A DNA stretch of 10,577 nucleotides from JAJTHC01 sp044348005. Lineage in GTDB: Bacteria; Cyanobacteriota; Vampirovibrionia; Vampirovibrionales; JAJTHC01. The DNA is taken from contig JBIKTR010000027.1 of NCBI GenBank assembly GCA_044348005.1, forward strand, positions 1 to 10,577, read 5' to 3'. Every line of letters begins with the position of its first letter. The stretch's first letter is position 1. Below, piece by piece: positions 1 to 6,623 of this stretch. The position numbers were made by a program, and so were the translations under genes. Under the pieces are notes generated by a model. The model ran no database searches. It was not told where the DNA came from and saw nothing but the letters and a program-made list of their open reading frames with translations.

Positions 1-162
1 AGTTACGGTGGCTATAACATGGATCCTTATGCACAAACCGGTGGCTACGGGATGCCTCAATCCAGTTACGGTGGCTATAACATGGATCCTTATGCACAAA
101 CAGGTGGCTACGGGATGCCTCAATCTGGTTACGGTGGCTATAACATGGATCCTTATGCCCAA
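1..162 (+). repeat. 63-bp in-frame tandem repeat, 2.6 copies visible
   Basis: Unit 1 is 1-63, unit 2 is 64-126 and the partial unit 3 begins at 127 and stays similar to about 162. Units 1 and 2 differ at only two bases (39/102 and 63/126), both silent third positions. Such DNA-level identity points to recent duplication or ongoing copy-number change. The array continues beyond the left edge, so the total copy number is unknown. Confidence 0.95.
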
Positions 163-228
163 TCATCACAGCCTTCTGGATATGGCGGTTCTTACAGCCC
201 CATGCCTCAACCGTATTCACCATACTAG
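1..228 (+). CDS. C-terminal end of a Gly/Tyr/Gln-rich tandem-repeat protein (partial, 5' end outside window)
   Basis: The reading frame is open from base 1 and ends at TAG 226-228, so these 75 codons are the tail of a longer protein. The frame holds two full 21-residue units (SYGGYNMDPYAQTGGYGMPQS) and a third that diverges after about 13 residues into a Ser/Pro/Tyr-rich end (last residues PQPYSPY). Composition is dominated by Gly, Tyr, Gln, Ser, Pro and Met, with no hydrophobic stretch or recognisable domain, so this part is probably disordered, extended or adhesive. I recognise no family. The in-window ATG at 19 lies inside a repeat and is not a convincing start. The gene is closed by the terminator at 302-331. 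A surface, matrix or secreted role would suit the composition but is inference only. An overlapping open frame at 8-397 is a by-product of the repeats. Confidence 0.75.
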   Translation, partial: SYGGYNMDPYAQTGGYGMPQSSYGGYNMDPYAQTGGYGMPQSGYGGYNMDPYAQSSQPSGYGGSYSPMPQPYSPY

Positions 229-301
229 GCCTGTGCGAACTTTTAGACCCTTCAGTTTCCGACAATTAAATAAACCCTTTCTAAAACTACATAATTCAAT
301 C

Positions 302-331
302 AAACAGACGCTCTTACCAGCGTCTGTTTTT
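302..331 (+). terminator. Rho-independent terminator of the repeat-protein gene
   Basis: AAACAGACGCT (302-312) pairs perfectly with AGCGTCTGTTT (319-329), an 11-bp stem with a six-base loop CTTACC. The stem runs directly into a T-tract (327-331). It lies 73 bases after the stop at 228 and 100 bases before ychF, so it separates the two transcription units. Confidence 0.9.
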
Positions 332-431
332 GCTAGAACACGGATGGAACATGCTTTAAAAGACTCTTTTACAAAATCTATGTTTTTGTTAGGCTAAAGC
401 ATATTCGTTTCATTCAATAAAGGAATGCCTT

Positions 432-1538
432 ATGCTTAAAGCTGGTATTGTCGGACTCCCCAATGTCGGGAAATCCACCCTATTTAACGCCCTCACCTCC
501 ACGTTTCAAGCCGAAAGTGCGAACTATCCTTTTTGTACAATTGAACCCAACACGGGTATTGTTAAAGTGCCAGACGCCCGCTTGTTTGTTCTGCAACACT
601 TGGTCAAAACAGAACGGGTCATCCCCGCTGTTTTTGAGTTTGTAGATATTGCAGGCCTCGTTCGAGGCGCTTCTAAAGGCGAAGGTTTAGGCAACCAGTT
701 TTTAGCCAACATTCGTGAAGTAGACGCCATTGTTCAAGTGGTGCGTTGCTTTGAAGATGAGAACATTCAACATGTTGAAAATAGCGTAAATCCTTGCCGA
801 GACATTGACACCATTGTGCTGGAACTTTGCCTTTCAGATGTCGCTTCCATCGAAAAACGCCTGCCACGCTTGCAAAAATCTGCCAAGGTTGAAGCCGATG
901 CCAAAACTGAACTGGGCTTAATGCAACGTGTATTACCTTTCTTAGAAGGCGGTGAAATGATTAGTCAACATGCCCATAAGTTTGATGCCGATGAAACCGA
1001 GCTTTTAAAGCGTTCAGGCTTATTGACGGTAAAACCCTTGATTTATGCAGGCAATATCGCTGAAGATGAGTTGGCAGATCCCTTAGCGAACCCGCATTAT
1101 AAGGCGTTGGTGGAACGTGCCAAAGCAGAGGCACGTCCTGTTGTGGCGATTTCGGCTCAAATTGAAGCGGAACTTTCGGCGTTGAATGATGAAGCCGAAA
1201 AGCAAAGCTACTTAGAAAGTTTGGGCGTCAAAGCCAGTGGCGTGGATGCTTTGATTACGGAGACGTTTCGCTTATTGGGCTTGTATACGTATTTCACCGC
1301 AGGCGTGAAAGAAGTGCGGGCATGGCCGTTTGAAGCAGGCTTTACGGCACCGCAGTGTGCAGGGGTCATTCATACGGATTTTGAAAAAGGCTTTATTCGA
1401 GCCGAAGTCACCGCCTATGACGATTATGTGCAATTTCAAGGCGAAAAAGGGGCGAAAGAAGCAGGCAAGCTTCGTCTTGAAGGAAAGGACTACTTGGCCA
1501 AAGACGGCGATGTGATGCATTTTAGATTTAATGTGTAG
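432..1538 (+). CDS. ychF: Redox-regulated ATPase YchF (Obg-family P-loop protein)
   Basis: The 368-residue product has the full length and architecture of YchF, an ATP-preferring member of the TRAFAC/Obg group that binds ribosomes and is linked to translation quality and oxidative-stress responses. The P-loop GLPNVGKS is at residues 8-15, with the DIAG (G3) motif at 72-75. The G4 position reads NIAE (208-211) instead of the GTPase NKxD, the feature that gives YchF its ATP preference. A coiled-coil insertion lies at about 125-205. The C-terminal TGS domain spans roughly 284-367 and includes the conserved run around TDFEKGFIRAEV. The start is ATG 432, preceded by AAAGGA at the expected spacing. 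It stands alone after a terminator and 105 bp before the pyr genes. Cytosolic. No truncation or missing key residue is seen. Confidence 0.97.
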   Translation: MLKAGIVGLPNVGKSTLFNALTSTFQAESANYPFCTIEPNTGIVKVPDARLFVLQHLVKTERVIPAVFEFVDIAGLVRGASKGEGLGNQFLANIREVDAIVQVVRCFEDENIQHVENSVNPCRDIDTIVLELCLSDVASIEKRLPRLQKSAKVEADAKTELGLMQRVLPFLEGGEMISQHAHKFDADETELLKRSGLLTVKPLIYAGNIAEDELADPLANPHYKALVERAKAEARPVVAISAQIEAELSALNDEAEKQSYLESLGVKASGVDALITETFRLLGLYTYFTAGVKEVRAWPFEAGFTAPQCAGVIHTDFEKGFIRAEVTAYDDYVQFQGEKGAKEAGKLRLEGKDYLAKDGDVMHFRFNV

Positions 1539-1540
1539 CT

Positions 1541-1618
1541 CATCGCTTTTGCTCGAACACTATACTTAGGGCCTTTGTGTTGAAGTGTTCAGTGTGTTTG
1601 TGTTTTAATAAAGCGATG
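1541..1618 (+). repeat. Nested inverted repeats between ychF and pyrK
   Basis: CATCGCTTT (1541-1549) is the exact reverse complement of AAAGCGATG (1610-1618). Inside it GAACACT (1555-1561) is the exact reverse complement of AGTGTTC (1584-1590). The two stems can form together, and they take up most of the 105-bp gap, ending 25 bases before the pyrK start. There is no T-run after the outer stem, so it is not a standard terminator. I recognise no named riboswitch. It could be a leader structure or processing site; function unknown. Confidence 0.5.
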
Positions 1619-1643
1619 CCCTGTTTGATGATAGGTTGTTTCA

Positions 1644-2603
1644 ATGCCTCATACCACTCCTTGTATAAACACGCCCTTAGACGAGTACACCGTTCGGGTC
1701 ATTTTCAATACATCTAGTCCCACAGGGTTATTTCACCTTCGTGTGGCGTTTGAAGCAGGGCGTTTTCATCAAAAACCCCTTGCGGTTCAGGCGGGTCAGT
1801 TTCTGATGCTCGATGTGCAAGATGCCACAGGCTTTCGTTTTAGACGCCCCTACAGCCTCATGAGTTGGAATCCTGAAACGCAAGAAGGGGACATTATATA
1901 CAAAGTGGTGGGGGACGGCTCTAAAGCGTTGTCTCAATGGTCGGTGGGGCAAAAAAGCGTGGCTTTAGCTTCTCTAGGCAATGCCTTTCCTTTGGTGGCG
2001 CGGCAGAATCCTCGTCGTACAATTTTATTGGCGGGTGGGGTTGGACTGGCTCCCCTGATTTTATGGGCCGAAGAAGGCCGAAAAAACGGTTGGCAGGACG
2101 ATGACATGCCCACCCTTATTTTTGGAGTCAGAAATCAAGCCGAAGCCCAAAGCCTTTTGCCTCATTTGGCGAGTATCATTCCCCTCAATAAACTATTCTT
2201 GTGCAGTGATGACGGCTCTTTGGGCTTTCACGGGCATGTGGTGGCGTGCTTAGAATCGTTTACGGCGGAAGATCGTTCGTCGTTTGAATCGGCCTTTGTG
2301 TGCGGGCCTACCCCGATGATGAACGCCAGCGTGAAGACGGCTCCGCACCTGTTGCATCAGGCCACCGTGTATGTGTCGCTTGAAAATCACATGCCCTGTG
2401 GCACGGGGGCGTGCTTTGGGTGCGTGGTTGGCCAAGCGAAAGGTGGCCTTCCCCTAAAAGTGTGTGAAGCAGGACCAGTGTTTGAAGCGTCTCAATTACT
2501 ATGGGGTGAACACGGCTTAGCATCTCTTAGTCTCGCGGGTTCTTGTGACGCTTTTCCGTTCTTTGAAACCTCTACTTCTCAAGAAGGGGGCCTTCATTCA
2601 TGA
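1644..2603 (+). CDS. pyrK: Dihydroorotate dehydrogenase electron-transfer subunit (PyrK-like, FAD/2Fe-2S)
   Basis: This 319-residue protein belongs to the ferredoxin-reductase-like PyrK family. PyrK passes electrons from the PyrD flavin, through a [2Fe-2S] cluster and FAD, to NAD+. The flavin-binding RPYS motif is at residues 68-71 and the nucleotide-binding glycine run LAGGVGLAP at 129-137. CGPTPM follows at 220-225. The cluster ligands fit C252, C257 and C260 (CGTGACFGC) plus C274. The protein is somewhat longer than typical PyrK proteins, with a short N-terminal lead and about 20 extra residues after the last conserved block. The ATG at 1644 has only a weak upstream AGG. Its stop overlaps the pyrD start by four bases, so the two are translationally coupled, matching a heteromeric PyrD-PyrK enzyme. 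Other electron-transfer flavoproteins share the fold; the pyrD neighbour settles the call. Confidence 0.93.
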   Translation: MPHTTPCINTPLDEYTVRVIFNTSSPTGLFHLRVAFEAGRFHQKPLAVQAGQFLMLDVQDATGFRFRRPYSLMSWNPETQEGDIIYKVVGDGSKALSQWSVGQKSVALASLGNAFPLVARQNPRRTILLAGGVGLAPLILWAEEGRKNGWQDDDMPTLIFGVRNQAEAQSLLPHLASIIPLNKLFLCSDDGSLGFHGHVVACLESFTAEDRSSFESAFVCGPTPMMNASVKTAPHLLHQATVYVSLENHMPCGTGACFGCVVGQAKGGLPLKVCEAGPVFEASQLLWGEHGLASLSLAGSCDAFPFFETSTSQEGGLHS

Positions 2604-3553
2604 CACTTGCTTTCCCTCCCCTTCAAACCAATTTTCACACCCGCTTGGGTTCCCTTGAACTCACTTCCCCGATTCTAAATGCGTCTGGCACTTTTAACCC
2701 CAGCGTCTTTTCACGACTCTTTTCGCTCAAAGCACACCTTGGCGCGATTGTCACCAAAACCGTCACACCGAATGCTTCTGCTGGCAACCCCCAGCAACGC
2801 ACGGTTGAATTGCCGGGTATTGGCATGCTCAATAGTATTGGCTTGCAAGGCAAAGGAATTATTACCAGCATGGAAGTAGACGTGCTTCAGCATTATGGGT
2901 GCCATGACCTTCCCGTGATTTTGAGTCTTTCTGCAGACAGTGAACAGGCCTTTCAACGAATGAGCGCCTACGTGGAATCCCATGTGAATCGTTCGTATTT
3001 GCATGGGCTTGAAGTGAATGTGTCTTGCCCGAACGTGCATGCGGGGGGGGCTTTATTTGGAGCATCGCCTCAGTGGGTCAAAAAAGCGGTACAAGCGGTG
3101 AAACGTGAAACGACGTTGCCCGTGTGGGTGAAGCTCACGCCTAACACCACAGAAGTGGTGGCGGTGGCGCAGGCGTCTGTTGAAGCGGGGGCGGATGCGT
3201 TAACGGCCATCAACACGGTGCTTGCTTCTCATATTGACATCCGCCGGCGCAGACCTTCTTTGGCGAAAGTTTCAGGGGGTTACAGCGGGCAAGGCATTAA
3301 GCCCATTGCGATTCATCATATTTTAAACATTGCCAAAGCTTTGCCCAACACGCCTTTAATTGGGGTAGGGGGCATTCAACGCGCCGAAGATGTGCTAGAG
3401 TTCTTGATGGCGGGAGCAACCGCCGTTCAACTAGGCACGCATTGTTTTCGTGACCCTGCGGTGTTTGTGGATGTGCTACAGGAGTTGGACGCGTGGTGCG
3501 TGGCTGAAGGGGTGGCGTCTTTAAGTGAGTTGGTCGGCGTTGCAGTCCCGTAA
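2600..3553 (+). CDS. pyrD: Dihydroorotate dehydrogenase catalytic subunit, class 1B
   Basis: This cytosolic FMN enzyme oxidises dihydroorotate to orotate, the fourth step of UMP synthesis, using NAD+ through PyrK. The 317-residue product is full length. The class 1 active-site motif NVSCPN is at residues 140-145; C143 is the catalytic base, where class 2 enzymes have Ser. FMN and substrate contacts are visible around TKT (52-54), MLNSIGLQ (76-83), VKLTPN (177-182), GGYSGQGIKP (226-235) and GVGGI (255-259). There is no N-terminal membrane helix, unlike class 2 quinone-linked enzymes. The ATG is in an ATGA overlap with the pyrK stop, with a G-rich AAGGGGG at 2584-2590 as ribosome-binding site. 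A G8 run at 3043-3050 encodes part of A148-A151 just past the active-site loop. Confidence 0.97.
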   Translation: MTLAFPPLQTNFHTRLGSLELTSPILNASGTFNPSVFSRLFSLKAHLGAIVTKTVTPNASAGNPQQRTVELPGIGMLNSIGLQGKGIITSMEVDVLQHYGCHDLPVILSLSADSEQAFQRMSAYVESHVNRSYLHGLEVNVSCPNVHAGGALFGASPQWVKKAVQAVKRETTLPVWVKLTPNTTEVVAVAQASVEAGADALTAINTVLASHIDIRRRRPSLAKVSGGYSGQGIKPIAIHHILNIAKALPNTPLIGVGGIQRAEDVLEFLMAGATAVQLGTHCFRDPAVFVDVLQELDAWCVAEGVASLSELVGVAVP

Positions 3554-3563
3554 GTGAGTTTTC

Positions 3564-3579
3564 CTCTCTCTCTCTCTCT
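3564..3579 (+). repeat. (CT)8 microsatellite in the convergent gap
   Basis: Eight perfect CT dinucleotides lie in the 39-bp space between the pyrD stop (3553) and the convergent TolC-like stop (3593). No hairpin terminator is visible in this gap for either gene. The repeat is a candidate for length variation but touches no coding sequence. Confidence 0.9.
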
Positions 3580-3592
3580 TTCCACCTGTGCC

Positions 3593-5185
3593 TTAAATCT
3601 GGGTGGTCAGCACCAAGTAACGTAAAATGGCTTGGTGAAAGTCTTGTTCGGATTCAATGACTTTACGATACGCATCCGCCGTTTCCCGTTCACGAATGTT
3701 GACCACAAACAGGGTGCTATCCCCCATTTCAAATGAAGTGCGCTCCCCTGTTTCAAGGGCTTGAGACGTCTTCCATTCTCCAAGGGCAGCGTTGTAAATC
3801 CCCCATTGCGCCTCTAGTTCCGCAAGCACTTGTTCTAAGCCTGCTGAAAGCTCTTGATACGCCCATAAGTACTGAACATCTAAAGACTGTAAATCTAGTT
3901 CGGCGTAACGCAGTTTACCTGTAGCAGTGCGGTAGCGTAAAGGCACTTCATACTTAACGCCTGCTTTAAGGGCGGCCCCAATGGCGTCTTGCCCCATTTG
4001 ATAACTCGGGCTTAGCATGGCGTCTAACTTAGGTAAGAACGCCTGTTTCGCCAAATCAACATCCAACTGCGCGATTTCTTTACTAATCGGGAAGCTCAAC
4101 AAGCGAGGGTGCATTCTAAGCATCGCCAGCTTGCCAGATTCTTTCATGGTGGCGAGATCAAGAACCTCTGGCTTGGGCAAGTGTGCTTCTTGCGGTAACC
4201 ACTGGGGTAAAATCTCTAAACGACCGTCCTTGGGTTCTTGATTCCACAACAGTAAGCTGAACTTAAGGGTGGATTTTTGCAAGTTTAAGGTATCTTTCGC
4301 GACTTGCCCTTGTCGTTTTTGCACTTCTTTTTGTACTTCAACAAACGCAATTCCCGGTAAATCCCCCACATTAACGCGCTTGCGTACTTGCACAATGCGC
4401 TGTTGCCCTAAGTCTAAAAGCCTAAGGCTGTTGTCCAAAAGTCGTTTACAGGCCACCCATTCCCAATAGGTTTCACCCGTTTTTTGTTGAATTTGAAGTT
4501 CTTTTAATTGTAACTCTAACGCCGATTTTTTTAAATCTAGGGCCGCTTGTTTTTCAGCCACGCTAAAGGGGTTGACTCCTCGATACCGCAACAACGGTAA
4601 AATAAAGTTGGTATAGATTTCTCCCCCTTGCCCAACAGGCGAAACACTTGAAGAAAGATCCCCACGGTTGTTGCGGTAGCCTGTTTCCACCATTAAGCCG
4701 TAACGCGTGAGCAGGCTCACGGCGTTATTAGTCAAGTAGGCGTCTTTTTGTTGGCCGGGGGCGGAAGAATTGTTGTACTGCCTGTATTCAAAGCCTCCGT
4801 CTAGTTTAGGGTCAAAAGCACCTTGTGTGGCGAGAAATTTGGCTTGGCTTTGCTGTAATTTCAAACGGGCCAAGCGCAAATCCGGATGCGTCTGCTTCAC
4901 CCATTGCAAGGCGTCTTTAAGTTGTAAGCCCTTTTCTTCATGGACGCTTAAGTGGGTGAGTTGAGCCAATGATTTGGGGGGTATTTTTTCAAGGTTCACG
5001 GGGGTCAAATCGACTACCCCCCCCCCCTGTTTTTGAACGGGGGTAGGCATTTTAGCGTGCACCAACAAGGGCGAAAGGCTCAGCGTAAGGCAGGCACACA
5101 ACATCGAAAAAGCAAGCAAGCGGGAGGGGTTATTTGGGCTTACCCACCTTGCTTTTGATGCCGCCGAACTTTTTGCCTTTGTCAT
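3593..5185 (-). CDS. TolC-family outer-membrane efflux/secretion channel
   Basis: From ATG 5185 the product is 530 residues. It has a signal peptide: basic start, hydrophobic core at about 23-42, likely cleavage after VHA44. A proline-rich linker follows, then TolC-type repeats: an opening helix with LQLKDALQWVKQTHPDLRLARLKL (about 87-110; longest run split here as LQLKDALQWV and QTHPDLRLARLKL), a GAFDP turn, beta-strand-like stretches around residues 130-190 and long Lys/Glu/Gln-rich helices. It would form the outer-membrane duct for the ABC and HlyD proteins upstream. Start choice: the frame is open to ATG 5242 (TAG six bases before), but 5185 has AAGGA about 11 bases upstream, a shorter n-region and a smaller overlap (56 instead of 113 bp) with the adaptor gene; 5194 is also possible. 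A G11 run encodes Q53-V57 just after the signal peptide. Confidence 0.9.
   Translation of the reverse strand: MTKAKSSAASKARWVSPNNPSRLLAFSMLCACLTLSLSPLLVHAKMPTPVQKQGGGVVDLTPVNLEKIPPKSLAQLTHLSVHEEKGLQLKDALQWVKQTHPDLRLARLKLQQSQAKFLATQGAFDPKLDGGFEYRQYNNSSAPGQQKDAYLTNNAVSLLTRYGLMVETGYRNNRGDLSSSVSPVGQGGEIYTNFILPLLRYRGVNPFSVAEKQAALDLKKSALELQLKELQIQQKTGETYWEWVACKRLLDNSLRLLDLGQQRIVQVRKRVNVGDLPGIAFVEVQKEVQKRQGQVAKDTLNLQKSTLKFSLLLWNQEPKDGRLEILPQWLPQEAHLPKPEVLDLATMKESGKLAMLRMHPRLLSFPISKEIAQLDVDLAKQAFLPKLDAMLSPSYQMGQDAIGAALKAGVKYEVPLRYRTATGKLRYAELDLQSLDVQYLWAYQELSAGLEQVLAELEAQWGIYNAALGEWKTSQALETGERTSFEMGDSTLFVVNIRERETADAYRKVIESEQDFHQAILRYLVLTTQI
5017..5027 (-). repeat. G11 homopolymer within the TolC-like gene (C11 on the plus strand)
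   Basis: Eleven identical bases on the coding strand span the last base of the Gln53 codon, three Gly codons and the first base of Val57. Loss of one G makes the next codon TAG. Gain of one G leads to TGA about ten codons downstream (…GAA CCT TGA). The tract lies nine residues after the predicted signal-peptide cleavage site, the classic position for an on/off slippage switch. Confidence 0.9.
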
Positions 5186-6620
5186 AGTTGCCATTTTCCT
5201 TGCCTGCTTTGGCGTAATTGCCACCGGTTTCTTTTTTAACATTTTCTAAGGCGCTATTAACAGGGGGGGGCTTCTTTTTTAAGTTCAGTTCAAAGCCGTT
5301 AAAGCGTCGCCATAATTCATAGCCCAAGGGCACTTCATCTAACATCACCCAGCCAATGGCTTGGGTGCCGTAGCGTAAATGTTGATCTTCAGGCCATTCT
5401 TCTTCCTTACGTGCTTGTATGGCCTTTGAGTCTGGTTCCACCAACACACGAAAACGATTCTGCCCGTCATCCACCGCATCAATCACCACCACACGGCCTG
5501 CGTAAGTCCCCATGGCGACTTTCGGCCAGCCTGAAAATTGTACCGCTGGGTAGCCCGCAAACTGTAAACGCACTTGACGCCCCACAGAAACCAAGGGAGC
5601 ATCGACATCGGTCAAATAAAGCATCACCATACGATCGCCCGCATCAGGCACAACGACGGCCAGTTCATCGCCTTCTTTAATGGTTTGCCCTGACCCATAC
5701 ACGTTGGTTCGAACCAAGCGCCCTTCTACAGGCGATTTAATGGTGCGTTGGGCTTGTCGTTCTTTTAAATTAACGATTTCGTTGTCTAACTTCACGAGTT
5801 CGGCGTTTGCTTTGGCATAGTCTTGACGCGCTTTGGCCAGTTTTGACGCCGTTTCGCTTTGCTTGGCATCGACATCCAAATTGCTTTTGCCCACGCTGTA
5901 GGTGGCCCCTTGAAAGGACTGTTCCGCGCCTTTTAAATCCGCTTGAGACGCCACAAACTCACTTTGGGCTTTGACCAAACGATTTTCAGCCACTTCAAGA
6001 TCTCGTTTACTTTTTAGGCCTTCTAAATACAGCTTACGAATTCGTTTTTCATAAAATTCGGCGGTTTGCAATTCTTTTTGATTGGCGCGCACTTTTTGTT
6101 GGGCAGAACGAATTTTAAATTGACTTTCCTGTTGCTTGGCTTGGGCTTCAGGCACGACGAAGGCACGACTGTTTAATATCGCGGATTGTTGCGCTTCTAA
6201 GGCGTCAATGGTGGCCAAGGTTGCAGAAACTTGAGCGTCTTGTGCGTCACGCATGGCCAGCATTTTTTCGAGCTGTTGATCGTCCAAATAATAAGCTTTG
6301 ATTTCTTCAAGTTCAAGCAAGGGTTCGCCAACTTTTACCCACTTGCCTTCCGGGACGAGCCACTGTTTGATTCGTGCGTCAATGGGGGCCATCACCGTTT
6401 GCGGACGGTGCATAGGGTTTCGCGTACTAACTTCACCCACGCCTGAAACCGACTGTTGCCAAGGGGCAAATACAATTAAGCACGCGCTTAGTACAACCAA
6501 TAAAACAAGCCCAATGGAAACTTGACGCATCACTTTGGGAGTGCCTGTTAGCTTGGTGGATTGCACCTTGTGATCCGTTTCAAGGGCATTGAGATCGCGT
6601 TGAGTACTCATAATCGGCAT
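5130..6620 (-). CDS. HlyD-family periplasmic adaptor (membrane fusion protein)
   Basis: The 496-residue protein links the inner-membrane ABC transporter to the outer-membrane channel. One membrane helix is at about 34-52, after a cytoplasmic N-terminus. The first half of the barrel-sandwich (lipoyl-like) domain is around 72-107, a long coiled-coil hairpin at about 112-295, and the second lipoyl half with TIKSPVEGRL at 293-302. Beta-barrel and membrane-proximal parts follow to about 437, ending in a WRRFNGFEL block typical of this adaptor group. Beyond it is an unusual Lys/Gly/Asn-rich tail (448-496) that begins with PPP encoded in a C8 run and overlaps the TolC-like gene out of frame. ATG 6620 is three bases after the ABC stop, with AAGGGGGG upstream; ATG 6611 is an alternative. 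Middle gene of the exporter operon. Confidence 0.93.
   Translation of the reverse strand: MPIMSTQRDLNALETDHKVQSTKLTGTPKVMRQVSIGLVLLVVLSACLIVFAPWQQSVSGVGEVSTRNPMHRPQTVMAPIDARIKQWLVPEGKWVKVGEPLLELEEIKAYYLDDQQLEKMLAMRDAQDAQVSATLATIDALEAQQSAILNSRAFVVPEAQAKQQESQFKIRSAQQKVRANQKELQTAEFYEKRIRKLYLEGLKSKRDLEVAENRLVKAQSEFVASQADLKGAEQSFQGATYSVGKSNLDVDAKQSETASKLAKARQDYAKANAELVKLDNEIVNLKERQAQRTIKSPVEGRLVRTNVYGSGQTIKEGDELAVVVPDAGDRMVMLYLTDVDAPLVSVGRQVRLQFAGYPAVQFSGWPKVAMGTYAGRVVVIDAVDDGQNRFRVLVEPDSKAIQARKEEEWPEDQHLRYGTQAIGWVMLDEVPLGYELWRRFNGFELNLKKKPPPVNSALENVKKETGGNYAKAGKENGNYDKGKKFGGIKSKVGKPK
5263..5270 (-). repeat. C8 homopolymer near the 3' end of the adaptor gene (G8 on the plus strand)
   Basis: The run encodes Pro451, Pro452 and most of Pro453. 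With seven C the adaptor frame would end at TAG 5248-5246, followed by AAA and the upstream ATG candidate (5242) of the TolC-like gene. With nine C it would meet TAA two codons after the run. Either change removes the Lys/Gly-rich tail and leaves the folded adaptor intact. Confidence 0.9.
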
Positions 6621-6623
6621 GAT

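Noticed and set aside
8..397. 129-codon open frame overlapping the repeat region
   Set aside because: It is the +1 frame of the 63-bp repeat (a repeat length divisible by three keeps every frame repetitive) and runs through the terminator into non-coding DNA, with no ribosome-binding site.
331..431. Promoter for ychF
   Set aside because: TTTACA (368-373) is a fair -35, but the hexamers at 16-18 bases downstream are poor -10 matches. A promoter must exist after the terminator, but I cannot place it.
3043..3050. G8 run inside pyrD as a phase-variation switch
   Set aside because: It encodes Gly-Gly beside the active-site loop of a central biosynthetic enzyme, where Gly residues are expected. 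It shows that runs of about eight can arise from codon choice alone, so the C8 run in the adaptor gene needs more caution than the G11 run.
5186..5242. Use of ATG 5242 as the TolC-like start
   Set aside because: It would give a 41-residue lead before the signal-peptide core and a 113-bp overlap with the adaptor, and has no good ribosome-binding site. It is kept as an alternative only because of the TAG-AAA-ATG junction in the slipped adaptor frame.
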